A program made the translations under genes and the position numbers. The notes beneath the pieces are model-generated. The model did not search any database and was not told the origin of the DNA. It saw nothing but the letters and a program-made list of their open reading frames with translations. DNA of 64,000 nucleotides from Streptomyces sp. CGMCC 4.7035 (GTDB taxonomy: Bacteria; Actinomycetota; Actinomycetes; Streptomycetales; Streptomycetaceae). Shown in pieces: positions 52,022 through 60,503 of the stretch; the first letter of the stretch is position 1; each line of letters starts with the position of its first letter. The DNA lies in the NCBI RefSeq assembly GCF_031583065.1, contig NZ_CP134053.1:6365001-6429000 (forward strand). Direction: 5' to 3'.

Positions 52022-52351
52022 CTACTGGTGCCAGAGGACGGCCAGCGTCTTGCTCACCACGCAGACGACGGCGAAGCCGATCGCCCAGCCGTCGGCCCCG
52101 GCGAGCGACAGCGCGGCCGCACCGGCCCCGAACCAGAGCAGCTCGAAGCCGACGCGGACGGCGCCGTGCGTCTTGTACGTCGCCTTCTGGGAGCCGAACA
52201 GCGCCCACAGGACGATCAGCACGGCGGGCGCGCCGAGGCCGAGCAGCCAGGCGAGCGGCGTCGCCACGTCGCGGGTGAAACCCCAGTAGCCGACGGCCGC
52301 GAGGGCGCCGAGCTCGATGAGGAAGAGGACGCCCAGGTTCGCTGCCTTCAT
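52022..52351 (-). CDS. YrdB/DUF2568 family membrane protein
   Basis: 109 aa, leaderless (GATACT ends 7 nt before the ATG at 52351). Four hydrophobic segments with MKAANLGVLFLIELGALAAVGYWGF at the start and ELLWFGAGAAAL near 73, the DUF2568 pattern. Function unknown. It sits immediately downstream of, and probably independent from, the RidA gene (11 bp gap). Confidence 0.82.
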   Translation of the reverse strand: MKAANLGVLFLIELGALAAVGYWGFTRDVATPLAWLLGLGAPAVLIVLWALFGSQKATYKTHGAVRVGFELLWFGAGAAALSLAGADGWAIGFAVVCVVSKTLAVLWHQ

Positions 52352-52362
52352 GCGCGGCAGTA

Positions 52363-52752
52363 TCACCCGGCCGCGGGCACCGCCGCCACGACCTCGACCT
52401 CGACCTGCGCCTCGGGACGGAAGAGGCGGGGCACCTCGAAGGTCATGCTGGTGGGCGGGGTCCCGGTGAGGAACTCCCGTCGTACGGCGCCGTATTCGTC
52501 GAGCCGGGTGACGTCGGTCAGATACGTACGGATGTTGATGACGTCCGCCAGGCTCGCGCCGTGCGCCTTGAGCAGGGCGTCGATCGTCTCGAAGACGCCA
52601 CGGCTCTGCTCGGCGAGCGTCGCGCCCTCGGCGATCTGGCCGGAGAGGAACAACAGCGCGCCACCGTCGGCGTATTCGACCCGGGCGACCTGGGAGTAGT
52701 AAGGGCTGAGGGGTTGGGGTGCGGAGGCGGGGTTGTCCAGGCTGATCTGCAT
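52363..52752 (-). CDS. RidA-family enamine/imine deaminase
   Basis: 129 aa, leaderless ATG (TAGCGT ends 7 nt upstream). RidA trimer fold: YYSQVARVEYADGGALLFLSGQI, then GVFETIDALLKAHGASLADV, catalytic Arg in INIRTYLTDV near 84, and Glu in AQVEVEVVAAV near 117. It hydrolyses reactive 2-aminoacrylate-type enamines or acts on a related imine. The divergent LysR gene shares a 58-bp interval, so it is the likely regulator. Confidence 0.9.
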   Translation of the reverse strand: MQISLDNPASAPQPLSPYYSQVARVEYADGGALLFLSGQIAEGATLAEQSRGVFETIDALLKAHGASLADVINIRTYLTDVTRLDEYGAVRREFLTGTPPTSMTFEVPRLFRPEAQVEVEVVAAVPAAG

Positions 52753-52810
52753 GCCGTCGACGCTAGGTTCGCGCCCGGGATGCGACAAGCGAATGTCTAG
52801 CATGGCTGCC

Positions 52811-53809
52811 ATGCCGACTTCACATGGCAGGGCGGCGTTCGGCGTACCCGACCTCCCCGGCACGGCCGACGTCCCCGACGCCCCCGACCTCTCCACCGTC
52901 TGGCTGCGGGTGTTCCTGGAGGTCGCCCGGCAGGGTTCGTTCACCGTGGCGGCGCGGGCGTTGGGCTGGACACAGTCCGCGGTGTCCCGGCAGATCTCCG
53001 CCCTGGAGTCGGCGCTGGGCGGCACGCCGCTGTTCGACCGGCTGCCGCGGGGCGTGCGGCTCACCGAGGCGGGCCGGGTGCTCGTCCCGCACGCGGAGGC
53101 CGTCGCGGACTCGCTGCACACGGCCGCGCGCGAGTTCGCGGCGCTGCGCGAAGTGACCGGCGGGCGGCTGCGGTTCGGCGCGTTCGCCACCGCCGACGCG
53201 GCCCTGGTGCCGCGCGCCCTGGCCGCGTTCCGTGCCCGCCACCCCCGTGTCCGCCTCTCCCGCGAGGAGGGCCTCACCCCGGGCCTGCTCGACCGGCTGG
53301 CCGCCGGACACCTCGACCTGGCGATCGTCTCCACGACGGGCCGCGCCCCGCTGGACGCCTACGACCTCCACCACCTCCTCGACGAGTCCCTGTACGTCGC
53401 CGTCCCCGCCGACCATCCCCTCGCAAGTCACCCGGCACCCGTGCGCCTCGGGCAACTCGCCGACGCCGACTGGATCTCCGGCGGCTCCCGGCCCGAGGGC
53501 ACCCTTCTCGACACGGCCCTGCGCCAGGGCTTCCGGCCGCGCGTCGCGCACGTCGTGGCCGAGTGGACCGCCAAGCTGGGGTACGTGGCCGCCGGCCTCG
53601 GCGTGACCCTGGTCCCGGCGCTCGCCGCCGAGTCCGTGCGCCCGGACGTCGCCCTGCTCGCGGTGCTCGACGAGGGTGCGCCGGCCCGGGCGGTGTACGC
53701 GGCGACGGCACGCGGGCGGTCCCTGTCGCCGGCCGCCGAGGCCTTCCTGGCCGTGCTGCGGGAGGCGGCGGCGCGGGTCCCGGCTCCAGCGCCACAGACG
53801 TCCGTTTGA
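52811..53809 (+). CDS. LysR-family regulator, divergent from RidA gene
   Basis: 332 aa. Of three in-frame ATGs the one at 52811 is chosen, since TAGCAT (52798-52803) ends 7 nt before it (leaderless). A 20-residue extension precedes the HTH (LSTVWLRVFLEVARQGSFTV, then WTQSAVSRQISALESALGG, about 28-75). The effector domain starts at GGRLRFGAFATAD near 118. The back-to-back promoters of this gene and ridA overlap, the classical LysR autoregulatory arrangement. Confidence 0.92.
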   Translation: MPTSHGRAAFGVPDLPGTADVPDAPDLSTVWLRVFLEVARQGSFTVAARALGWTQSAVSRQISALESALGGTPLFDRLPRGVRLTEAGRVLVPHAEAVADSLHTAAREFAALREVTGGRLRFGAFATADAALVPRALAAFRARHPRVRLSREEGLTPGLLDRLAAGHLDLAIVSTTGRAPLDAYDLHHLLDESLYVAVPADHPLASHPAPVRLGQLADADWISGGSRPEGTLLDTALRQGFRPRVAHVVAEWTAKLGYVAAGLGVTLVPALAAESVRPDVALLAVLDEGAPARAVYAATARGRSLSPAAEAFLAVLREAAARVPAPAPQTSV

Positions 53810-53879
53810 GCCACGCGCCGCGCGGAGCTCGTGACCGTGGCGGCGAACGCGGCGTTCGGTGACGGTGTCAGGACCGGTG

Positions 53880-54728
53880 TCAGGGGCGGGTGATCTGCCC
53901 GGTCCCGGAGACGTTCGCGTTCCCGGAGGCGTTCGCGTTCTCGGCGTCGTCCGCGTTCTCGGCGGTGTCCGCGTCCTCCGCGCTCTCCTCGCCCAGCAGG
54001 TCCCGGGCCAGCAGCGTGGCGCCCGCGACCGCGCCCGGCATCAGGAAGACGGCGACGAACGGGACCAGGAAGGCCAGACCGAGGGGGGTGCCGAAGCCCC
54101 AGACGAGCAGTTTGCGCGAGCGCAGGAGGGTGAGGCGTCGGCGGAGTTCTACGCCTCGGCGCTGGAGGGCGACGGCGGTGAGTTCCTCGGTGAGGAAGAA
54201 GCCGGTGACGAAGAAGCCGATCACCGGGACGACGGTCTGGCCGACGAACGGGAGGAAGCCGAGGGCGAAGAGGAGGACGCCCCAGAGCGCGGCGCGGACG
54301 AGGATGCGCAGGCTGTCTCGGGCCGAGATCCACAGCTCGCGGTGGAGGGGCAGGTCCGACCGGGGGGCCGTGCCGTCCGGGGAGACGTCGCGGTCGACCG
54401 TCTCCGAGAGGCTCTCGTAGAAGGGCTGTCCGACGAGCAGGGTGACGGCGGTGAAGGTGAGGACGGCGAGGAGGAGGGCGAGGGCGAAGAGAACCGCGGT
54501 GAGGAAACCGCGGAACAGGCCGAGCCAGGGGCTGGGCCAGGTGTCGGCGAACGGGGTGGCCCAGGTGACGAGGTCGTCGCCCCACAGGGCGAGGGATATC
54601 AGGGCCCCCGCGTACAGGACGAGGGTTATCAGGCCCGGCAGGAGGCCGAAGCCGTACTGCTTGCCGTGTTGGGCCACCCATCGCTGGCCCTTTACGAGAT
54701 GACCGAATCCCGCCCCTAGATCACGCAT
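53880..54728 (-). CDS. EI24/CysZ-like membrane protein
   Basis: 282 aa. ATG 6 nt after TAAAGT, probably leaderless. EI24-domain membrane protein with about four long helices and the conserved GQPFYESLSETVDRDV loop near 98 and the reentrant LGFLPFVGQTVVPVIGFF segment near 155. CysZ relatives carry sulphate; actinobacterial members are untested. The C-terminal 35 residues are a repetitive Glu-Asn-Ala/Asp tail (SAEDADTAENADDAENAN) encoded by near-tandem 12-15 bp DNA repeats, likely variable in length among strains. Confidence 0.85.
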   Translation of the reverse strand: MRDLGAGFGHLVKGQRWVAQHGKQYGFGLLPGLITLVLYAGALISLALWGDDLVTWATPFADTWPSPWLGLFRGFLTAVLFALALLLAVLTFTAVTLLVGQPFYESLSETVDRDVSPDGTAPRSDLPLHRELWISARDSLRILVRAALWGVLLFALGFLPFVGQTVVPVIGFFVTGFFLTEELTAVALQRRGVELRRRLTLLRSRKLLVWGFGTPLGLAFLVPFVAVFLMPGAVAGATLLARDLLGEESAEDADTAENADDAENANASGNANVSGTGQITRP

Positions 54729-54761
54729 GGGTGCACTTTAGCGGGGGCGCGCATCGGGGGG

Positions 54762-54800
54762 TCGCCCCCGCCGCCCCTGCCCTTCCCGTACCTGAGGCTG
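54762..54800. repeat. Partial copy of the tcgcccccgccgcc intergenic repeat
   Basis: Starts tcgcccccgccgcccctgcc and continues ttcccgtacctgaggctg, matching the outer end of 43108-43212; the rest of the element is missing. It lies in the 221-bp gap before the oxidoreductase stop. Confidence 0.55.
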
Positions 54801-54848
54801 CCGCCGGCACACGGGGCGGCGCCGGCCCGCTGACCTCATCGGAAGGCC

Positions 54849-54883
54849 GGAGGCCGCACCCCACGTCCAAGGGTGCGGCCTCC
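54849..54883. terminator. Hairpin terminator downstream of the oxidoreductase gene
   Basis: A 13-bp stem ggaggccgcaccc / gggtgcggcctcc with a 9-nt loop lies 67 bp beyond the minus-strand stop at 54950. Confidence 0.8.
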
Positions 54884-54949
54884 GTCGTACGCAACGACCT
54901 GGTCGAGCGAGCGTCACGGTGATCGTGCCGTGAGCGACCGGTACGGGTG

Positions 54950-55972
54950 TCAGAGCTTGACGATCATCTTCCCGATGTTGTCGCCGCGCAGGACGCCGAA
55001 GAACGCCTCCAGGTTGTTCTCGATGCCCTCGACGACGGTCTCGCGGTACTTCAGCTCGCCGGAGCGGATCCAGGCGCCGACCTCCTGGACGAACTGCGGC
55101 TGCAGGTCGTAGTGGTCGCCGACGAGGAAGCCCTCGATACGGCCGCGGGTCTGGATGAGCCGGGCGAGGTTCTTCGGGCCCGGGGCGGGCTCGGTGTTGT
55201 TGTAGACGGAGATCATGCCGCAGACGGCGATACGGCCGTCCCGGTTGAGGGAGCCGATGGCGGCCTCCAGGTGGTCGCCGCCGACGTTGTCGAAGTACAC
55301 GTCGACCCCGTCCGGGGCGGCCTCGCGCAACTGCTGGCCGACGGGCCCGTTCTTGTAGTTGAAGGCGGCGTCGAAGCCGTACTCCTCGACCAGCAGCTTG
55401 ACCTTCTCGTCGGAGCCGGCGGATCCGATGACCCGGGAGGCGCCCTTGAGCTTGGCGATCTGACCGACCTGGCTGCCGACGGCCCCGGCCGCGCCGGACA
55501 CGAAGACGGAGTCGCCCTCCTTGAAGGCGGCGGTGCGCAGCAGACCGGCGTAGGCGGTGAGGCCGGTCATGCCGAGGACGCCGAGGTACGTGGACAGCGG
55601 CGCGGCGTCGGCGTCCACCTTGACGGCCTGCTTGGCGTCGACGACGGCGTACTCGCGCCAGCCGAGGAAGTGCAGGATGTGGTCGCCGGCCTCGATCCCC
55701 TCGGCGTTCGAGACGAGGACCTCGCCGACCGCGCCGCCCTGCATCGCCTTGTTCAGCTCGAACGGGGCTACGTACGACTTGGCGGCGCTCATGCGGCCGC
55801 GCATGTACGGGTCGACGGAGACGTACTTGTTCCGCACGAGCACCTGGCCCTCGCCCGGCTGCCGGACCTCCGCCTCGACGAGGGCGAAGTCCTCGGGCTC
55901 GGGCCAGCCGACCGGGCGGCTGAGCAGGTGCCATTCGCGGCTGACGGCGGGGAGGGTGGGGGTGTCGGACAT
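54950..55972 (-). CDS. NADP-dependent medium-chain oxidoreductase (CurA/LTB4 dehydrogenase type)
   Basis: 340 aa; ATG at 55972 with AGGAA 7 nt upstream. Zinc-free MDR family: VSVDPYMRGRMSAAKSYV near 52-69, LGMTGLTAYAGL near 133, NADP-binding VSGAAGAVGSQVGQIAKLKG near 152-171, and DVYFDNVGGDHLEAA near 221. These enzymes reduce alpha,beta-unsaturated ketones and aldehydes. The divergent MarR gene and two perfect operators between them indicate repression lifted by an electrophile or phenolic ligand. Confidence 0.93.
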   Translation of the reverse strand: MSDTPTLPAVSREWHLLSRPVGWPEPEDFALVEAEVRQPGEGQVLVRNKYVSVDPYMRGRMSAAKSYVAPFELNKAMQGGAVGEVLVSNAEGIEAGDHILHFLGWREYAVVDAKQAVKVDADAAPLSTYLGVLGMTGLTAYAGLLRTAAFKEGDSVFVSGAAGAVGSQVGQIAKLKGASRVIGSAGSDEKVKLLVEEYGFDAAFNYKNGPVGQQLREAAPDGVDVYFDNVGGDHLEAAIGSLNRDGRIAVCGMISVYNNTEPAPGPKNLARLIQTRGRIEGFLVGDHYDLQPQFVQEVGAWIRSGELKYRETVVEGIENNLEAFFGVLRGDNIGKMIVKL

Positions 55973-56005
55973 GGCGCCATTCCTCACATGCTGCGGCTCA
56001 AATAC

Positions 56006-56044
56006 TTCAGTACCTGAAACAACAATGCTCCTGAATATTTCAGG
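56006..56044. promoter_or_regulatory. Two perfect MarR-type palindromes
   Basis: TTCAGTACCTGAA (56006-56018) and CCTGAATATTTCAGG (56030-56044) share the half-site CTGAA and are 24 bp apart centre to centre. They fill the divergent oxidoreductase/marR promoter region and would control both genes. Confidence 0.85.
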
Positions 56045-56073
56045 CTGTCAAGTAAAGAGGTAGCCTGAATGCC

Positions 56074-56526
56074 ATGGCCACGCAGAAAACATCCCCATCG
56101 CGCATCGACCCCGTGACCCTGGAAGTCGTGGAGCTCATCGGCACGGTCGTGGCCCGCTACCACGAGGAGTACGAGGAGGCGGCCGCCGAGCACGCGCTGA
56201 CCGGGGCGCAGGCGCGGCTGCTGAGCCTGCTGTCGCTGGAACCGCTGCCGATGCGGCGGCTGGCGCAGAAGCTGAAGTGCGAGCCGTCGAACGTCACGGG
56301 CATCGTCGACCGCCTGGAGTCCCGGGGCCTGGTGGAACGCCGCCCGGACCCGACGGACCGCCGGGTGAAGCTGGCGGTGGCGACGGAGGAGGGCCGCAAG
56401 GTCGCCAAGAGCCTCCGCGAGTCGCTGCGCTTCGCCCGGGAGCCGCTTGCGGGGCTGGGCGAGGAGGAGCGGGTGGTGTTGCGGGGGCTGCTGCGACGGA
56501 TGCTGGAGGGGGACGGAGTCGTCTGA
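56074..56526 (+). CDS. MarR-family transcriptional regulator
   Basis: 150 aa, ATG; no strong ribosome binding site (AAGAGG 16 nt upstream). Winged HTH: LTGAQARLLSLLSLEPLPMRRLAQKL then CEPSNVTGIVDRLESRGLVERRPDPTDRRVKLAV in shorter pieces at about 44-102. A single Cys (Cys-69) lies at the recognition-helix entrance and could sense oxidants. It is divergent from the NADP oxidoreductase, with two operators sharing CTGAA half-sites, so it is the likely repressor of both. Confidence 0.93.
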   Translation: MATQKTSPSRIDPVTLEVVELIGTVVARYHEEYEEAAAEHALTGAQARLLSLLSLEPLPMRRLAQKLKCEPSNVTGIVDRLESRGLVERRPDPTDRRVKLAVATEEGRKVAKSLRESLRFAREPLAGLGEEERVVLRGLLRRMLEGDGVV

Positions 56527-56556
56527 GGAGGCGGCTGGTCGGACAGCCGGCGGTGA

Positions 56557-57906
56557 TCAGAAGGGCGGTTCGGTGGACCAGGGGTCGTCCGCGTCGTCCG
56601 AGGTGGAGCCCCAGGTCGCAGTGGTCGGTCGCGTCACCCGCGCCGTCGTCACGGCCTCCTCGGCCCGGCCCTGACGGATCAGCAGCTTCGCCATGAGCTG
56701 ACGGTTGCGGCCGTCCTCGATTCCCGGCCGCAGTTCCGCGACCGCCTCGTCCAACCGGCCTGCCTCGGCGAGCAGTTCGGCCAGTCGCTTGGCCATGTAC
56801 CACCCGTCCGCCTCCGGATGGGCACGCAGTTCGGCGACGGCCTGCCCGTGACGCCCGCAGGCGGCGAGCAGACGGACGCGTTCGAGGAGCAGCTCCGCCC
56901 CCATGTCGCCGCGCAGCCGACCGGCGATGTCGTCGACGACCGCCAGCGCTTCGTCGGCCCGTCCCTGGCCGACCAGCAGCTCACCCAGCTCGTGAATGAT
57001 CCAGTCGTCGGCGCCCCGCCGGGCGGCGGCCCGCAGCACCTCGATCGCCTCGTCGACCCGGCCGTGCTTGCGGAGCAACTCCGCCGTGCACCACGCGGCG
57101 TTGGGCGAACCGTCCGCCGCGTGGGTCCGGAGCACCTCGACGGCCTCGTCCGGACACTCCTCCTCCAGCAGCCCCGCCAGCCGCCTGGCCGCGTCGAGAC
57201 CGCCGTACCCGGCGGCGAGGTCCCGCAGGTCCGTGATCCGCCCGTGCCGGGCGAGGACGTCCGCGAGTTGCTCGACGGCGTTGCCGTACGTGACGTTGTC
57301 CCGGTGCACATGCGCGCGCAGCAGCGTCACCGCCTCGTCGACCCGCCCCATCCGCTCCAGCACCCGCGCGCGCAGGCCGGCGGTGCGGACGGTGTCCCCC
57401 CAGTGGCGGGAGCAGCCGCACTCGGGCTCGACGACGGGCAGCAGTGCCAGCATCTCTTCGTCACGGCCGTGGCCCTCGGTCAGGTCGACCAGCGCCTGCT
57501 CCAGATACCAGTCCCCGACCCCCGGCCCCAGCAGAGCGATCACCTCGTCGATTCGCCCCTGCCCGGCCAGCAGCTCCGCCAGCCCGCGCACCGCGAGCCG
57601 GTCCCCGGCCTCGGCGTGGGGCCGTACGAGAGCGATGGCCTCCTCGGACCGGCCCGACTCCTCCAGCAGCCCCGCGACCGTCTCCACCGCGGCCCACCAT
57701 CCACTGTCGGCGAACGGCCGCAACACCTCCAGCCGTTGGTCCCCGCTCAGCGTCCGGGCCCAGGCCCGGGCACAGAACCAGTCCCCTTGCTCGGCCTGCG
57801 CCCGCACCTGCGCCAGATGCCCGTGCTCGACGAGCGCCGCGACGACGTCCGGCGGTATCCAGCCGTCGTGGGTACGGAAACGTCGGTCGAGTTCAGCGGA
57901 ATCCAC
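56557..57906 (-). CDS. TPR-like repeat protein
   Basis: 449 aa, leaderless GTG (TAGGGT ends 7 nt upstream). At least ten degenerate helical repeats of about 34 residues, each with a GR(x)(D/E)EA(I/V) turn: GRSEEAIALV, GRIDEVIALL, GRVDEAVTLL, GRVDEAIEVL, GRADEALAVV, GRLDEAVAEL, GRAEEAVTTA. It is a protein-interaction solenoid with no catalytic domain. A Cys pair ECGCSRHW lies near 160. Role unknown; convergent with marR. Confidence 0.85.
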   Translation of the reverse strand: MDSAELDRRFRTHDGWIPPDVVAALVEHGHLAQVRAQAEQGDWFCARAWARTLSGDQRLEVLRPFADSGWWAAVETVAGLLEESGRSEEAIALVRPHAEAGDRLAVRGLAELLAGQGRIDEVIALLGPGVGDWYLEQALVDLTEGHGRDEEMLALLPVVEPECGCSRHWGDTVRTAGLRARVLERMGRVDEAVTLLRAHVHRDNVTYGNAVEQLADVLARHGRITDLRDLAAGYGGLDAARRLAGLLEEECPDEAVEVLRTHAADGSPNAAWCTAELLRKHGRVDEAIEVLRAAARRGADDWIIHELGELLVGQGRADEALAVVDDIAGRLRGDMGAELLLERVRLLAACGRHGQAVAELRAHPEADGWYMAKRLAELLAEAGRLDEAVAELRPGIEDGRNRQLMAKLLIRQGRAEEAVTTARVTRPTTATWGSTSDDADDPWSTEPPF

Positions 57907-58250
57907 GCCCCGGACCCTATCCGGCCCGACCGACAGAACCCGGCGGCCTGGATGCCGACCGCCGCACCCGCGGAGAAGTCCGCGTCGGGGCACCAACGCG
58001 GCGGCGCACAGGTGCAGTTCGAAGGGGGCCACCGGCAGCCACGGGGGACGAGGAAGGCCGCGAAGTACAGGTCCCCGCCGTCAGCCACTCCGCAGCCGCC
58101 GTGCGGCGAGCGGCCGCACCCCAGGTCCATCGAGCCGGCCGCGCCCCCGCCCATGGCCGCCGTTCCGGCGTTGATCACAGCGCCCGCCCTTTCCGGCAGG
58201 CGGCAGAGCAGGGAGCGCGCGGCGGCCACGGGCTCAGAGGGACGGCACCG
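57907..58250. other. Intergenic stretch with one doubtful Cys-rich frame
   Basis: No recognisable gene. On the minus strand a frame from a GTG near 58182 has high third-position GC for about 90 codons and a Cys-rich sequence (GGCGVADGGDLYFAAFLVP, later CTCAPPRWCPDADF), but it runs on into the TPR gene in another frame and has no clear stop context. It is either a small Cys-rich protein or chance. TAGGGT at 57914-57919 is the -10 of the TPR gene. Confidence 0.3.
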
Positions 58251-59051
58251 TCAGGTGCACCACCACAGGAAACGGTTGCACGTTTTCGTTGGCGACGGTT
58301 CCGGGATCGGGCTCGTCGGGGTCGGATCCGCCGACGGAGCCGAGCCCGTCGTCGTCGCCGTCGGGGCCGGTGTGGAGTGGCCCGGGGAGTAGGTCGCGGA
58401 CGCCGATGGGGTGTCCTCGGGCTTCTTCGTCTCCTCGTCGGACTTCGCGTCCTTCGAGGACTCGGACGCCGACGGAGACGCGGAGGCGGAGGCGGAAGCC
58501 GAGGTCGTTCCGGCTCCGTGCCCGCCACCGGTACCCCCGGACGGGCCGGTCGTCTCCTTCACCGAGGCCGATCCGTCCGCCGTCTCGCCCCCGGCGGTCG
58601 CGGTGTTCGGAGTGAACCCCGGTGCCTCTATGCCGAGTTCGGCCAGGCTCAGACCACCCGCCGCCAGCAACAGCCCGGCCCCCACCAACAGCACCCGCCG
58701 CCGGCGCCGCCGGTGCGCGGCGGCCTTGCGGTCGCGACGCCCGGCCCGCGCCCCGCGGTCGTCGTCGCGGTCCCCGGGCGCCCGGCGCCCCTGCGTCCGC
58801 CGACGGCTCTGTGCCGGACCAGGGCGCTCCGTCTCGTCCTCGTCCTCGTCGGCGTCTTCCTCCGCGCCCACGCCCGCGTAAGCGTCCCCGTACGACGCCT
58901 CGGGCCCGCCGGCCCCGCCCGACCCTCCGTCGGCATCTCCGCGGACGTCGCCCTCGTTCGCGTGCGCGCGTAGATCTTCGACAGGCGTGCCGCACCCCGG
59001 GCAGGCGAGGGCGCCGTTGAGGTGCCGTCGGCACGGGTGGCAGTAGTCCAT
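58251..59051 (-). CDS. SCO2400-type zinc-ribbon membrane protein
   Basis: 266 aa, ATG. N-terminal paired knuckles CHPC and CPGC (residues 4-21) form a zinc ribbon; a Gly/Asp/Glu-rich stretch and a very basic block (RRDRKAAAHRRRRRR) precede one helix at about 118-138. About 110 residues of Ser/Thr/Ala/Pro linker follow, ending in CNRFLWWCT, which may form a disulphide loop. It matches what is annotated as the SCO2400 family. The layout parallels the peptidoglycan-binding protein at 1028 (zinc ribbon, helix, wall linker) without the binding domain. Role unknown. Confidence 0.82.
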   Translation of the reverse strand: MDYCHPCRRHLNGALACPGCGTPVEDLRAHANEGDVRGDADGGSGGAGGPEASYGDAYAGVGAEEDADEDEDETERPGPAQSRRRTQGRRAPGDRDDDRGARAGRRDRKAAAHRRRRRRVLLVGAGLLLAAGGLSLAELGIEAPGFTPNTATAGGETADGSASVKETTGPSGGTGGGHGAGTTSASASASASPSASESSKDAKSDEETKKPEDTPSASATYSPGHSTPAPTATTTGSAPSADPTPTSPIPEPSPTKTCNRFLWWCT

Positions 59052-59158
59052 GACGCGGGAAGACTAGGTTCCTGACAGGTCACGTTCCTAGGGGCTGCTG
59101 TGAAGATTGTGTAGGGAACCGCGTGTCGCGATGTGGCGGGTTGAGGACAGATCAGCGA

Positions 59159-59262
59159 AACGGTGTCGAAACGCTTGTCGAAACCGTTATGTGTTCGACC
59201 CATTGACACCCCCGCCGCCGCATCCTTACTGTCACGCCAGCATTTCGAACGTGTGACGAAAT
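59159..59262 (+). promoter_or_regulatory. Promoter with two flanking dyads for the sugar-acid operon
   Basis: TTGACA (59203-59208), 18-bp spacer, TACTGT (59227-59232) is a good vegetative promoter. Upstream, AACGGTGTCG (59159-59168) and CGAAACCGTT (59179-59188) form a dyad with an extra TCGAAACG between. Downstream of the -10, ATTTCG-N9-CGAAAT (59242-59262) is a perfect dyad. Both carry the TCGAAA core seen in LacI- and GntR-type operators. No regulator gene is inside the window. Confidence 0.7.
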
Positions 59263-59345
59263 CTCGAACAGACCCGCTTGAGCCGACAAGCATCGACGCC
59301 GCAACACAGACGCAACAACAGACGCAACAACAAGGGGCAACCGCC

Positions 59346-60503
59346 GTGCGCATCACCGGAATCAGCACTCACGTCGTCGGGACGCCGTGGCGCAACCTGA
59401 CGTACGTCCAGGTGCACACCGACGAGGGCATCACCGGGGTCGGCGAGACCCGGATGCTGGGCCACACCGACGCGCTGATCGGCTACCTGCGGGAGGCCGA
59501 GGCCAACCACATTCTCGGCTCCGACCCGTTCGCTGTCGAGGACCTCATGCGCCGGATGAAGTACGGCGACTACGGGCGCGCCGGCGAGATCGTGATGTCC
59601 GGCATCGCGGTCATCGAGATGGCCTGCTGGGACATCAAGGGCAAGGCCCTCGGCGTCCCGGTCTGGCAGCTCCTCGGCGGCAAGGTCACCGACAAGGTCA
59701 AGGCGTACGCCAACGGGTGGTACACGACCGAGCGGACCCCGGAGGCGTACCACAAGGCCGCCCAGCAGGTCATGGAGCGCGGGTACAAGGCGCTCAAGAT
59801 CGACCCCTTCGGCACCGGGCACTTCGAGCTCGACCACGAGCAGACCCTTTACTCCGTCTCCCTCATCGAGGCCGTGCGCGACGCCATCGGGCCCGACGCC
59901 GAGCTGATGCTGGAGATGCACGGCCGGTTCTCGCCCGCCACCGCCGTCCGCCTGGCCAAGGAGCTGGCCCCGTTCAAGCCCGCCTGGCTGGAGGAGCCCT
60001 GCCCGCCGGAGAACCTCAAGGCGCTGGAGAAGGTCGCCGCCAAGGTGGACATCCCGGTCGCCACGGGTGAGCGCATCCACGACCGGATCGAGTTCCGCGA
60101 GCTGTTCGAGAGCCAGGCCGTCGACATCATCCAGCCGGACGTCGGCCACATCGGCGGTATCTGGGAGACCCGCAAGCTCGCCGCCACGGCCGAGACCCAC
60201 TACATGCTCGTCGCGCCGCACAACGTGGGCGGCCCCGTGCTGACCGCCGCCTCCCTCCAGGTCGGCTTCACCTCCCCGAACTTCAAGATCCTTGAGCACT
60301 TCAACGACTTCGCGGACGCGGAGATCAAGAAGGTGGTCAAGGGCGCGCCGCAGGTCGTCGACGGATACTTCCACCTGTCCGACGCGCCCGGTCTCGGTGT
60401 CGAGCTGGACGTCGACGCGGCCGCCGAGTTCCCGCAGCAGCAGGCCCGCTTCGACCTGTGGGCCGACGGCTGGGAGCAGCGCAAGCCGAAGGGCACCAAG
60501 TGA
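59346..60503 (+). CDS. Enolase-superfamily sugar-acid dehydratase (mandelate racemase/MLE family)
   Basis: 385 aa, GTG with AAGGGG 7 nt upstream. Capping domain to about 125, then the barrel: general base Lys in ALKIDPFGTG near 160, three metal acids in LMLEMHGR near 206, WLEEPCPPEN near 219-235 and ATGERIHDR near 253, and His in LVAPHNVGGPV near 303. This is the pattern of galactonate/galactarate-type dehydratases. It overlaps the next gene by 4 bp (GTGA) and heads a five-gene or longer operon with a ChvE-type uptake system, so it should dehydrate an imported aldonic or aldaric acid. Confidence 0.92.
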   Translation: MRITGISTHVVGTPWRNLTYVQVHTDEGITGVGETRMLGHTDALIGYLREAEANHILGSDPFAVEDLMRRMKYGDYGRAGEIVMSGIAVIEMACWDIKGKALGVPVWQLLGGKVTDKVKAYANGWYTTERTPEAYHKAAQQVMERGYKALKIDPFGTGHFELDHEQTLYSVSLIEAVRDAIGPDAELMLEMHGRFSPATAVRLAKELAPFKPAWLEEPCPPENLKALEKVAAKVDIPVATGERIHDRIEFRELFESQAVDIIQPDVGHIGGIWETRKLAATAETHYMLVAPHNVGGPVLTAASLQVGFTSPNFKILEHFNDFADAEIKKVVKGAPQVVDGYFHLSDAPGLGVELDVDAAAEFPQQQARFDLWADGWEQRKPKGTK

